A stretch of 5,320 nt of DNA from an uncultured Oscillospiraceae bacterium (GCA_902478455.1 CABSLJ010000168.1:1-5320), one strand, 5' to 3'. Counted from the first letter of the stretch, positions 1 to 5,232 are shown. Numbers and translations: made by a program. Notes: generated from the letters alone by a model not told the origin.

Positions 1-467
1 CCGAAATCGATCTTCCCGCCGGTGCGGTCCACAATGGAGCCGACGCCAACCACCTCTCCACCGGCCGCCTTGACCAGCTCAAGCACCTCGCACACCGAGC
101 CGCCAGTGGTGACGACGTCCTCAACCAGCAGGACCTTCTGACCGGGATGCACCGCGAATCCGCGGCGCAGGGTCATTTTGCCCTCTTCATCGCGCTCGGC
201 GAAAAAGTTTTCGCAACCCAGTCCACGGCTGACCTCATACGCCATCTGCACGGCGCCCATTGCCGGACCGATGACGACCTCCACGCCGTCGTCCTGAAAC
301 TGCTCCGCCAGCGCGGCGCAAAGCTCCTCACTGTATTTGGTATTTCTGAAAATCTTGGCGCACTGCAAATAGCGGTTGCTGTGCCGACCGGAGGTCAAAC
401 GGAAATGCCCCTCCAGCAAAACCCCCGCCTCCTTCAAAATCTCCATGACACGTTCCTGAGTGATCAT
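1..467 (-). CDS. pyrE: Orotate phosphoribosyltransferase, N-terminal part (cut by window edge)
   Basis: PyrE joins orotate to PRPP to give orotidine 5'-monophosphate, the fifth step of pyrimidine synthesis, in the cytoplasm. The visible 155 residues begin MITQERVMEILKEAGVLLEG. The segment LLEGHFRLTSGRHSNRYLQ (about residues 17-35) is typical of the shorter Thermus/Firmicutes-type PyrE. The PRPP-binding loop VLLVEDVVTTGGS is intact at residues 112-124, with the two acidic residues E116 and D117 and the TTGGS turn. FFAERDEEGKM (88-98) is the usual preceding segment. The family is normally about 190-215 residues, so roughly 40-60 C-terminal residues lie beyond the left edge. The ATG at 467-465 is chosen because GGAGAG sits 7 bases upstream. 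The gene is divergent from the pseudouridine synthase gene and has its own promoter at 559-587. No frame break is seen. Identification is firm; whether other pyr genes follow cannot be seen. Confidence 0.95.
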   Translation of the reverse strand, partial: MITQERVMEILKEAGVLLEGHFRLTSGRHSNRYLQCAKIFRNTKYSEELCAALAEQFQDDGVEVVIGPAMGAVQMAYEVSRGLGCENFFAERDEEGKMTLRRGFAVHPGQKVLLVEDVVTTGGSVCEVLELVKAAGGEVVGVGSIVDRTGGKIDF

Positions 468-500
468 ATTGCATCTCTCCTTATTCTCATTCTGTTCCCT

Positions 501-516
501 GATTGTTGTTACAATC
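501..516. repeat. Perfect 6-bp inverted repeat in the pyrE leader
   Basis: GATTGTTGTTACAATC has two exact 6-base arms around a 4-base loop. It lies in the predicted pyrE leader, about 33 bases before the start codon and 35-50 bases after the predicted transcription start. It could be a small RNA hairpin or a repressor half-site pair; the sequence alone does not decide. The arms are AT-rich, so an RNA stem would be weak. Confidence 0.5.
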
Positions 517-558
517 TTTCCACATACAAACGCAGGACATGGCTGTGTCTTTTATTTT

Positions 559-587
559 ATTATACTCTAAAATTCGCTATTTGAAAA
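559..587 (-). promoter_or_regulatory. SigA-type promoter for pyrE
   Basis: Read on the minus strand, a perfect -10 box TATAAT (564-559) lies 17 bases downstream of TTTTCA (587-582), which matches four of six bases of the -35 consensus. The surroundings are AT-rich in an otherwise GC-rich window. Transcription would start near 552 and give a leader of about 85 bases before the pyrE ATG at 467. No PyrR-type leader or attenuator terminator is evident in that leader. Confidence 0.75.
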
Positions 588-628
588 GTGGACGAGCATC
601 CGTTTCACAAAAAGAAAAGGGTCAACCT

Positions 629-643
629 GTTTTCTCCGAAAAC
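629..643. repeat. Short hairpin GTTTTC-TCC-GAAAAC
   Basis: Two perfect 6-base arms surround a 3-base loop in the non-coding stretch upstream of the pseudouridine synthase gene. It is the first of three successive hairpins (629-643, 661-681, 689-714). Its role is unknown, and an arm pair this short could arise by chance. Confidence 0.4.
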
Positions 644-660
644 GTCCATGTCTTTCCCAC

Positions 661-681
661 AGCGCCAAACAGGCGTTTTTT
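661..681 (+). terminator. Possible intrinsic terminator or attenuator upstream of the pseudouridine synthase gene
   Basis: On the plus strand AGCGCC (661-666) can pair with GGCGTT (672-677), including one G-U pair, around the loop AAACA. The stem runs into an unbroken run of six T at 676-681. This is the form of a small Rho-independent terminator, and it points toward the downstream gene only on the plus strand; the minus strand lacks a T-run. No gene is seen upstream on this strand for it to end, so it may end a short leader or small RNA, or it may be incidental. Confidence 0.4.
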
Positions 682-688
682 CGGAAAA

Positions 689-714
689 GGCGCCTTCGTG
701 GATGACGAAACGCC
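689..714. repeat. Nested inverted repeat overlapping the -35 region of the downstream gene
   Basis: GGCG (689-692) pairs with CGCC (711-714), and inside it TTCGT (695-699) pairs with ACGAA (705-709) around GGATG. That makes nine base pairs with a small internal loop. It overlaps the candidate -35 box at 702-707, so it could be an operator for a DNA-binding protein or, in a longer transcript, an RNA stem. Function is not established. Confidence 0.4.
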
Positions 715-730
715 GATTTTGTGGTATGAT
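702..730 (+). promoter_or_regulatory. Candidate extended -10 promoter for the pseudouridine synthase gene
   Basis: TATGAT (725-730) matches five of six bases of the -10 consensus and is preceded by TG one base upstream, forming the extended -10 TGGTATGAT. ATGACG (702-707), 17 bases upstream, matches four of six -35 bases. Transcription would begin near 737, only about 11 bases before the chosen ATG at 748, which is unusually close. Confidence 0.55.
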
Positions 731-747
731 CTTTGCGGGTGATCGAG

Positions 748-1704
748 ATGAAGACTATCACAATCGGTACAAACGACGCGGGGCAGCGGGTGGACAAATT
801 CCTCACAAAATCCTTTGCCCGCCTGCCGCAGTCGATGCTTTACAAGGCGCTGCGGACCAAAAACATCAAGCTCAACGGCAAGCGCTGCGAGTGCTCCACG
901 CGCCTGTCCTCCGGCGACGTACTCACGCTGTATCTCAAGGATGAATTTCTGGAAGCGACGCCTGAACAATACGACTTTTTGCAGGCCCCGGTCAGACTCA
1001 ACATCCTTTATGAGGACGCCAATCTTCTTCTGCTGGATAAAAAGCCCGGCCTGCTTGTTCATCCGGATGAAACCTATCACTTTGATTCGCTCATCGCCCG
1101 AGTGCAGCATTACCTCTATGACAAAGGGGAATACGATCCTGCGGCCGAGCAGTCCTTTGCGCCGGCGCTGGTCAACCGCATCGACCGCAACACCGGCGGC
1201 ATCGTCATCGCCGCCAAAAACGCCGAGGCCCTGCGCATTCTCAACGACAAGATGCGCGGGCGCGAGCTGCATAAATATTACCTGTGTATTGTGCATGGCA
1301 GCCTCAAAAAAAAGGAAGACACGCTGGAAGGCTTTCTGGAAAAAAACGAGGCGCAAAACCGGGTGTATATCTCCCGCCGCCCCACCGACCAAACCCGTTC
1401 CATCCGCACGCGCTACCGCGTGCTTGCCGAGCACGGGCGCTACAGCCTACTGGAGGTGGAGCTTCTGACCGGCCGCACCCATCAAATCCGCGCCCATCTG
1501 GCCTCCATCGGCCACCCCCTGTTGGGGGACGGAAAATACGGCACCAACGCCCAAAACAAGGCGACCGGCTACAAACGGCAGGCGCTCTATTCCTACAAGC
1601 TGACGTTTGACTTTACCTCTCCCGCCGGCGCGCTGGATTATCTCAACGGACGAACCTTCGAGGTGCGCGAGGTCTGGTTCGTCGACGAGTTTTACAACCT
1701 GTGA
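748..1704 (+). CDS. RluA/RluD-family RNA pseudouridine synthase (S4 domain)
   Basis: This 318-residue protein belongs to the RluA family (COG0564 type), which isomerises specific uridines of rRNA or tRNA to pseudouridine. The N-terminal part (about residues 12-62) is an S4 RNA-binding domain (RVDKFL, then LRTKNIKLNGKR). The catalytic domain follows: the YEDANLLLLDKKPGLLVHPD segment (88-107), the catalytic motif VNRIDRNTGGIVIAAKN with aspartate D146, and GRTHQIRAHLASIGHPLLGD starting at G242. The motif usually reads HRLD; here His is Asn (N143) while Arg and Asp are kept, so activity is expected. The ATG at 748 is preferred over the in-frame TTG (733) and GTG (739) because GGGTGATC at 737-744 matches the 16S anti-Shine-Dalgarno complement and the S4 domain then starts at a normal place. 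It is a single-gene unit, divergent from pyrE and convergent with the his genes. Which uridine it modifies cannot be told. Confidence 0.9.
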   Translation: MKTITIGTNDAGQRVDKFLTKSFARLPQSMLYKALRTKNIKLNGKRCECSTRLSSGDVLTLYLKDEFLEATPEQYDFLQAPVRLNILYEDANLLLLDKKPGLLVHPDETYHFDSLIARVQHYLYDKGEYDPAAEQSFAPALVNRIDRNTGGIVIAAKNAEALRILNDKMRGRELHKYYLCIVHGSLKKKEDTLEGFLEKNEAQNRVYISRRPTDQTRSIRTRYRVLAEHGRYSLLEVELLTGRTHQIRAHLASIGHPLLGDGKYGTNAQNKATGYKRQALYSYKLTFDFTSPAGALDYLNGRTFEVREVWFVDEFYNL

Positions 1705-1746
1705 GCAGTGTTATTCTCTGGGTTGCGCGATAAAATACCGCCGGCA

Positions 1747-1783
1747 AAAAGCGGGGACGCACAGCATGCGCCCCCGCTTTTAT
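1747..1783. terminator. Bidirectional intrinsic terminator between the pseudouridine synthase gene and the his cluster
   Basis: AAAAGCGGGG (1747-1756) pairs exactly with CCCCGCTTTT (1772-1781), and the stem extends inward by CGCA/TGCG after one A-C mismatch, closing on the loop CAGCA. On the plus strand the T-run follows the stem 42 bases after the pseudouridine synthase stop codon. On the minus strand the complement gives GCTTTTTG, so the same hairpin can stop transcription from the his cluster, which ends at 1896. Confidence 0.9.
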
Positions 1784-1801
1784 CTGTTCGCTATCGTCCG
1801 G

Positions 1802-1820
1802 CATCCGGTTTCTCCGGATG
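1802..1820. repeat. 7-bp inverted repeat in the 3' region of the his cluster
   Basis: CATCCGG (1802-1808) and CCGGATG (1814-1820) are perfect arms around TTTCT. In the his transcript this makes a stable stem about 75 bases past the hisE stop and before the terminator. No T-run follows on either strand, so it is not itself an intrinsic terminator; it could protect the mRNA 3' end. Confidence 0.5.
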
Positions 1821-1857
1821 AAGCACAAGCCCGTTTTCCGAAAAGAAACCTTCCGCA

Positions 1858-1871
1858 ATTTCCCGGGAAAT
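1858..1871. repeat. 14-bp perfect palindrome downstream of hisE
   Basis: ATTTCCCGGGAAAT reads the same on both strands with no spacer. It lies 24 bases past the hisE stop codon in non-coding sequence between two convergent genes. It could be a dimer-binding site, but the position downstream of both genes makes ordinary promoter control unlikely. Confidence 0.4.
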
Positions 1872-1895
1872 CCATCTGTACAGCCCGGACGCCGG

Positions 1896-2222
1896 TCAGC
1901 TGTTTTTATCCACCTGATGAAACTGCTTGAGATTGCCCGTTTTTTCCGACCGGCGGTCGAGCTCTGCCGTCACATCGCCGAGCGTGATGCCCTGCTGCGC
2001 CATGAGCACCATCAGGTGATACAGCAGGTCGGAGATTTCGAGCACCGTTTCAGCATTGTTCCCGTTTTTCGCCGCGATGATCACCTCGCTGCATTCTTCG
2101 CCGCATTTTTTCAGGATTTTATCCAGTCCCTTTTCAAAAAGGTAGCAGGTATAAGACCCCTCGGCAGCGTTTGCCTTGCGGTCAAGGACGGTATCATAAA
2201 GCGCCTGGAATGAATTGTTCAT
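1896..2222 (-). CDS. hisE: Phosphoribosyl-ATP pyrophosphatase
   Basis: HisE hydrolyses phosphoribosyl-ATP to phosphoribosyl-AMP and pyrophosphate, the second step of histidine synthesis. The 108-residue product has the usual length of a stand-alone HisE. The typical helices are visible: LYDTVLDRKANAAEGSYT (8-25), FEKGLDKILKKCGEECSEVI (29-48) with metal-binding acidic residues E42, E43 and E46, AAKNGN, and EISDLLYHLMVLM (62-74) with D65. The ATG at 2222-2220 is chosen over an upstream in-frame TTG because GGAGGG stands 7 bases before it. The start overlaps the hisI stop as ATGA, indicating translational coupling. It is the last gene of the cluster; the shared terminator at 1747-1783 lies about 110 bases beyond. 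In many bacteria HisI and HisE are fused, but here they are separate. Confidence 0.95.
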   Translation of the reverse strand: MNNSFQALYDTVLDRKANAAEGSYTCYLFEKGLDKILKKCGEECSEVIIAAKNGNNAETVLEISDLLYHLMVLMAQQGITLGDVTAELDRRSEKTGNLKQFHQVDKNS

Positions 2223-2563
2223 TTGGTATCCCTCCAAATTTCATTGAAAAAACAGCTGTGCGCGCCCGTATGGCAGGCGGGTCCCGTCTGGTCCACCAGG
2301 AGGAGGACGGTGTCGCTGTCGCAATCGCCATAGATGCGTTTGATCTTCTGCAGATGGCCGGAGGTCGCCCCCTTGTTCCACAGCTCCTGCCGGGAACGGC
2401 TGTAAAACCAGGTGTAGCCGGTTTCAAAGGTTTTTGCCATCGACTCGCGGTTCATATAGGCGAGCATGAGGACCTCGCCGGTGCTTTCCTCCTGTACGAC
2501 GGCAGGAAGAAGATCGGCTTTCTGAAAAAAAGATTCAATCAGCTGTTGCGTTTGATGGTCCAC
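2219..2563 (-). CDS. hisI: Phosphoribosyl-AMP cyclohydrolase
   Basis: HisI opens the adenine ring of phosphoribosyl-AMP, the third step of histidine synthesis, as a zinc-dependent dimer. The 114-residue product carries WNKGATSGHLQ (62-72), the metal-binding run GDCDSDT with D80, D82 and D84 and cysteine C81, and GPACHTGAHSCF with C97 and C104, which together supply the three zinc cysteines known for this family. The start is GTG at 2563-2561, supported by AGAAAGGAG with GGAG 8 bases upstream. It follows hisA by 51 bases and overlaps hisE by 4 bases (ATGA). In the classical order hisF would lie between hisA and this gene, but the 51-base gap has no room for it. Confidence 0.95.
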   Translation of the reverse strand: MDHQTQQLIESFFQKADLLPAVVQEESTGEVLMLAYMNRESMAKTFETGYTWFYSRSRQELWNKGATSGHLQKIKRIYGDCDSDTVLLLVDQTGPACHTGAHSCFFNEIWRDTK

Positions 2564-2614
2564 GGGGGACGCTCCTTTCTTGCGGCGTTTTGAGGCCGGG
2601 TGTCTGAAAAGCCG

Positions 2615-3331
2615 TCAGGACTGCGCTGCACGGAGCGCCTCCTGCAAATCCAGATCGCCGGTGTAAAGGGCCTTGCCGCAGATGGCCCCATACAGGCCGA
2701 GCGCGCGCAGGGCGGAGAGATCGGACAGGGAACTCACGCCGCCGCTTGCGACAATGTTGCAGGAGACCGAGCGGTTGAGCGCCTCCAGCTGCTCGAGATT
2801 CGGTCCGGAGAGCATGCCGTCCTTTGCGATGTCCGTAAAGATGATGGTGCGCACGCCGATGTCCTCCATCCGCCCGGCCAGCTCGATGTAATCGACCGAG
2901 GAGGTGTCCAGCCAGCCCTCGGCGGCCACCTTGCCGCCGCGCGCGTCAATGCCCACGGCGATCTTCTCCCCGCAGGCTTTCACGGCCTCGCGGACAAAAT
3001 CCGGATTTTTCAGCGCCGCCGAACCGAGGATAACGCGGGCGACGCCGCCCTCCAGGTAGGTGAAAACGGTCTCCATGCTGCGGATGCCGCCGCCGATTTC
3101 CACCTGCAATCCGCTTTTCCGGCAGACCTCCAGAATCACGCCCTGATTTTTGGGAACGGCGTCTTTCGCGCCGTCTAGGTCCACCATATGCAGCCACTGC
3201 GCGCCCGCCTTTTGAAACGACAGGGCGGTTTGCACCGGGTCCTCGGCCACCTTGTGGGCGGTGGTGTAGTCCCCTTTTTGCAGACGGACACAGTTGCCGT
3301 CCTTGAGATCGATTGCGGGAAGGATAATCAT
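2615..3331 (-). CDS. hisA: ProFAR isomerase (1-(5-phosphoribosyl)-5-[(5-phosphoribosylamino)methylideneamino]imidazole-4-carboxamide isomerase)
   Basis: HisA converts ProFAR to PRFAR by an Amadori rearrangement on a TIM-barrel fold. The 238-residue product has normal length. Expected features are PAIDLKDGNCVRL with catalytic D8, VEIGGGIRS (77-85) for one phosphate, VGIDARGGKVAAEGW with the second catalytic aspartate D129, FTDIAKDGMLSGPN (165-178), and ASGGVSS (195-201) for the other phosphate. The start ATG at 3331-3329 has GAGGAG 7 bases upstream. Upstream lies a 201-base non-coding gap to hisB where hisH is normally found, and downstream hisF is absent. Its product PRFAR is the substrate of the HisH-HisF synthase, which must be encoded elsewhere if the pathway works. 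Nothing suggests a dual HisA/TrpF (PriA) enzyme, although that cannot be excluded by eye. Confidence 0.95.
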   Translation of the reverse strand: MIILPAIDLKDGNCVRLQKGDYTTAHKVAEDPVQTALSFQKAGAQWLHMVDLDGAKDAVPKNQGVILEVCRKSGLQVEIGGGIRSMETVFTYLEGGVARVILGSAALKNPDFVREAVKACGEKIAVGIDARGGKVAAEGWLDTSSVDYIELAGRMEDIGVRTIIFTDIAKDGMLSGPNLEQLEALNRSVSCNIVASGGVSSLSDLSALRALGLYGAICGKALYTGDLDLQEALRAAQS

Positions 3332-3532
3332 ACAAAAACTCCTCTGTTATGAGTAGCGCAAGCGCGCCGAATCATTGCTGCCGGTAAAAGCGTAAAAGCG
3401 GAACCAGCCAAGAGCATTGACCTCGCGGAAAGAGACCTTTCAAAGGACAAGCCATGGCTGCACAACAGGAGATCGCCGTGCCGGAAAAACCGCATTGCGC
3501 CGCGTGTTTTTACGCAAACAAGCAAAACAACT
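3332..3532 (-). other. Non-coding gap between hisB and hisA, at the usual position of hisH
   Basis: These 201 bases encode no recognisable protein. No HisH features are present (no DYGxGN start, no glutaminase Cys or His-Glu segment). A frame of 55 codons starting ATG at 3495 is open and ends as ATGA over the hisA start, but it lacks a ribosome binding site at its start and resembles nothing known. The gap contains a terminator-like hairpin (3485-3511), the palindrome CCTTTCAAAGG (3436-3446) and an exact tandem repeat of TAAAAGCG (3385-3400). No convincing promoter for hisA was found. Confidence 0.6.
3485..3511 (-). terminator. Terminator-like hairpin after hisB
   Basis: On the minus strand AAAAACACGC (3511-3502) pairs with GCGGTTTTT (3493-3485) with a single bulged A, closing on the 8-base loop GGCGCAAT, and the stem ends in five T. 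It lies 21 bases past the hisB stop. The stem has only four G-C pairs, so it may be a partial terminator that lowers hisAIE expression relative to hisCB. The symmetrical T and A runs mean it could also act on the plus strand. Confidence 0.4.
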
Positions 3533-4108
3533 TTACAGAACTCCCTTGGTGGAAAGCACGCCCCCGCCGGTAGGGGAAACGGCCAATCGCAACGCGTGGG
3601 CAACCGCTTTGAAGATGGCCTCGGCAATGTGATGGGAGTTTTTCCCGTATTCCAAACGGACGTGCAGGGTGATGCCGGCGTTCATGGCGAGCGCGCGCAG
3701 GAATTCCTCCACCATGCAGGTGTCAAAAGCGCCGACGCGCTCTTCGGGAAAGCTTGCGTCGAACACCAGGAAGGGGCGGCCGCTGACGTCCACCGCGGCA
3801 AAGGCGAGGGCTTCGTCCATCGGCACGAAGAAAGAGCCGAAGCGGGCGATGCCTCCCTTTTCCCCCAGCGCCTCTGAAAAGGCCTTGCCGAGCACAATGC
3901 CGGTGTCCTCCACCGTGTGATGGCAGTCCACCTCGAGGTCTCCCTGGACCTCGGCCTGAAGGCCAAAGCCGCCGTGGGCGCCAAAAGCGGTCAGCATGTG
4001 GTCAAAAAAGCCGATTCCCGTCTGGGAACTGACGGCGCCCCCGTCCAGCGAAAGGCTCAGCCTGATATCGGTCTCACGGGTTTTTCTTTCCACAGTGGAA
4101 GTTCTCAT
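3533..4108 (-). CDS. hisB: Imidazoleglycerol-phosphate dehydratase
   Basis: HisB dehydrates imidazole glycerol phosphate to imidazole acetol phosphate, a manganese-dependent step. The 191-residue product is the monofunctional form, without the histidinol-phosphatase domain found in enterobacteria. Key motifs are GFFDHMLTAFGAHGGF (33-48), DCHHTVEDTG (61-70), EYGKNSHHIAEAIFKA (153-168), which supply the metal-binding His and Glu residues, and the C-terminal STKGVL. The ATG at 4108-4106 is chosen because AGAGGTGAT stands immediately upstream and the protein then starts MRTSTVERKTRETDI as in relatives; an in-frame ATG 51 bases upstream would add 17 unrelated residues. It follows hisC after 68 bases and is followed by a terminator-like hairpin. 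Confidence 0.95.
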   Translation of the reverse strand: MRTSTVERKTRETDIRLSLSLDGGAVSSQTGIGFFDHMLTAFGAHGGFGLQAEVQGDLEVDCHHTVEDTGIVLGKAFSEALGEKGGIARFGSFFVPMDEALAFAAVDVSGRPFLVFDASFPEERVGAFDTCMVEEFLRALAMNAGITLHVRLEYGKNSHHIAEAIFKAVAHALRLAVSPTGGGVLSTKGVL

Positions 4109-4176
4109 GCAATCACCTCTGTTGATCTGTGCGCAGGAAAAGCGCCAAACGCTAAACACTGTTTTTCAGTATCATA

Positions 4177-5232
4177 TTACTCCGCCAGCGCCTTCCCGAA
4201 CGCCTTTAGGAAGGCTTCGTTTTCCGCATCGCTGCCGGCTGTAATCCGCAAAAAGCCGTCAAAGCAGCGCACGGCGACGCTCTGCTTGAGCATCGCTCCA
4301 AACAGGCGCTTCGCCTCCTTGGTGCGCAGAAGCACAAAATTGGTGCAGCTTGGGATGACCTCAAACCGCCCCTCATTTTGTTTTGCCAGCCGCAGCAGGG
4401 CCTCCTCCAGCGCTTTTCTGGAGGCGATGATGCAGCGGTTCTCCTCGCGCAGCTCCTCCGGGCAGGAGAGCAGGGCCGTGCCCATCGCCTGGGAGAAGGC
4501 CCCCACATTGTAGGGGGATTTGACCGCCTGAAGTGCTCGGGTGATCGTTTCGTTTGCCACGGCAAAGCCCAGACGCAGAGCCGCCCCGCCGATGGCCTTG
4601 GAGCAGGTGCGCAGAAGGATGAGGTTGTCGTATTCGGCGGCCTCAGACAAAAGCGACTGATCCCAGAAGTCCATGTAAGCCTCGTCGAGCACGACGAGGG
4701 CCTCCACCGAGCGGATGAGCCTGCGGACCTCCTCCCGTACAAGGCCCAGGGAGGTCGGATTGCAGGGATTGGAGAAGATGAGCATCCGCGCCTTTTGCCG
4801 CCTGCAGACCTCGATCACATGGTCGACGTCGATGGCGAGCGTCTCCCCCTTTTGGAGGGTGACGCAGTTGACCTCTGCAATAGAGGCATAAAAGCGGTAC
4901 ATGGAGAAATCGGGGTCGATGGTGACGACCGTCTCCCCCTTCATGAGAAAGGCGTTCATCAGTACCGAGATCAGCTCGTCCGAGCCGTTGCCCGCCGTGA
5001 CGTGCTCGGGACGGACGCCGTAATAACCGGCGAAGGCCTGCCGCAGTTCGGCGGCGAGAGGGTCGGGATAGCGGTTCATGGGTATCTGGGATGCGGCCTC
5101 CTCCACGCGGGCGCGCAGCTTGCCCTCCAGCGGAAAAAAGGATTCGTTTGCATCCAGACGGACGGCGTAATTCCCCTTGAGGGACTCATAAGGGGTCAGG
5201 TCTCTGATTTTTTGATTGAGCTCATATGGCAT
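4177..5232 (-). CDS. hisC: Histidinol-phosphate aminotransferase
   Basis: HisC transfers an amino group from glutamate to imidazole acetol phosphate, giving histidinol phosphate, with PLP as cofactor. The 351-residue product is a normal fold-type I aminotransferase. Visible features are RLDANESFFP (25-34) near the N-terminus, YPDPLA (55-60), AGNGSDELI (80-88) for PLP phosphate, SNPCNPTS (154-161), VLDEAYMDF (181-189) with D183 and Y186, the PLP lysine K212 in TCSKAIGGAALRLGF, and LRITAGS (328-334) with R329 for the substrate carboxylate. The usual SKAFGLAGLR reads SKAIGGAALR, a conservative change. The ATG at 5232-5230 is the first possible start, but no Shine-Dalgarno sequence lies at normal distance: the nearest G-run is 18 bases upstream. 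hisC-type enzymes can act on aromatic amino acids, but the his neighbours settle the role. Confidence 0.94.
   Translation of the reverse strand: MPYELNQKIRDLTPYESLKGNYAVRLDANESFFPLEGKLRARVEEAASQIPMNRYPDPLAAELRQAFAGYYGVRPEHVTAGNGSDELISVLMNAFLMKGETVVTIDPDFSMYRFYASIAEVNCVTLQKGETLAIDVDHVIEVCRRQKARMLIFSNPCNPTSLGLVREEVRRLIRSVEALVVLDEAYMDFWDQSLLSEAAEYDNLILLRTCSKAIGGAALRLGFAVANETITRALQAVKSPYNVGAFSQAMGTALLSCPEELREENRCIIASRKALEEALLRLAKQNEGRFEVIPSCTNFVLLRTKEAKRLFGAMLKQSVAVRCFDGFLRITAGSDAENEAFLKAFGKALAE

Larger units (their letters stand above)
468..747. other. Divergent intergenic region between pyrE and the pseudouridine synthase gene
   Basis: No convincing gene is present in these 280 bases on either strand; the open frames seen are low-complexity or overlap real genes out of frame. 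It holds the pyrE promoter (559-587) and leader, three successive hairpins (629-643, 661-681, 689-714) and the extended -10 promoter of the plus-strand gene (702-730). A plus-strand TATACT (561-566) overlaps the pyrE -10 box but has no good -35 partner. Confidence 0.6.

Noticed and set aside
468..552. PyrR-type attenuator in the pyrE leader
   Set aside because: No PyrR-binding consensus, antiterminator or GC stem with T-run is present in the roughly 85-base leader on the minus strand.
147..584. Plus-strand open frame of 145 codons opposite pyrE
   Set aside because: It is antisense to pyrE, whose PRPP-binding motif is intact, and its tail runs through the pyrE promoter region.
622..1434. Long minus-strand open frame (270 codons) opposite the pseudouridine synthase gene
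   Set aside because: It lies antisense to a well-supported gene with intact family motifs; its translation has no recognisable domain and arises from the GC-rich codon bias of the real gene.
3332..3440. Promoter for hisA in the hisB-hisA gap
   Set aside because: The best box pairs, such as TTGGCT with TTTACC at 17 bases, match the -10 consensus at only three of six positions.
3328..3627. 99-codon minus-strand frame from within hisB to the hisA start, considered as a degraded hisH
   Set aside because: The first part is out of frame within hisB, and the rest has no HisH glutaminase motif or family-like start. Only the ATGA overlap with hisA is noteworthy, and it is kept as a finding, not a gene.
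4141..4170. Small hairpins AGCG-CCAAA-CGCT and ACTG-TTTTT-CAGT between hisC and hisB as a terminator
   Set aside because: Both stems are only four base pairs and lie in a 68-base gap between co-directional his genes; too weak to call.
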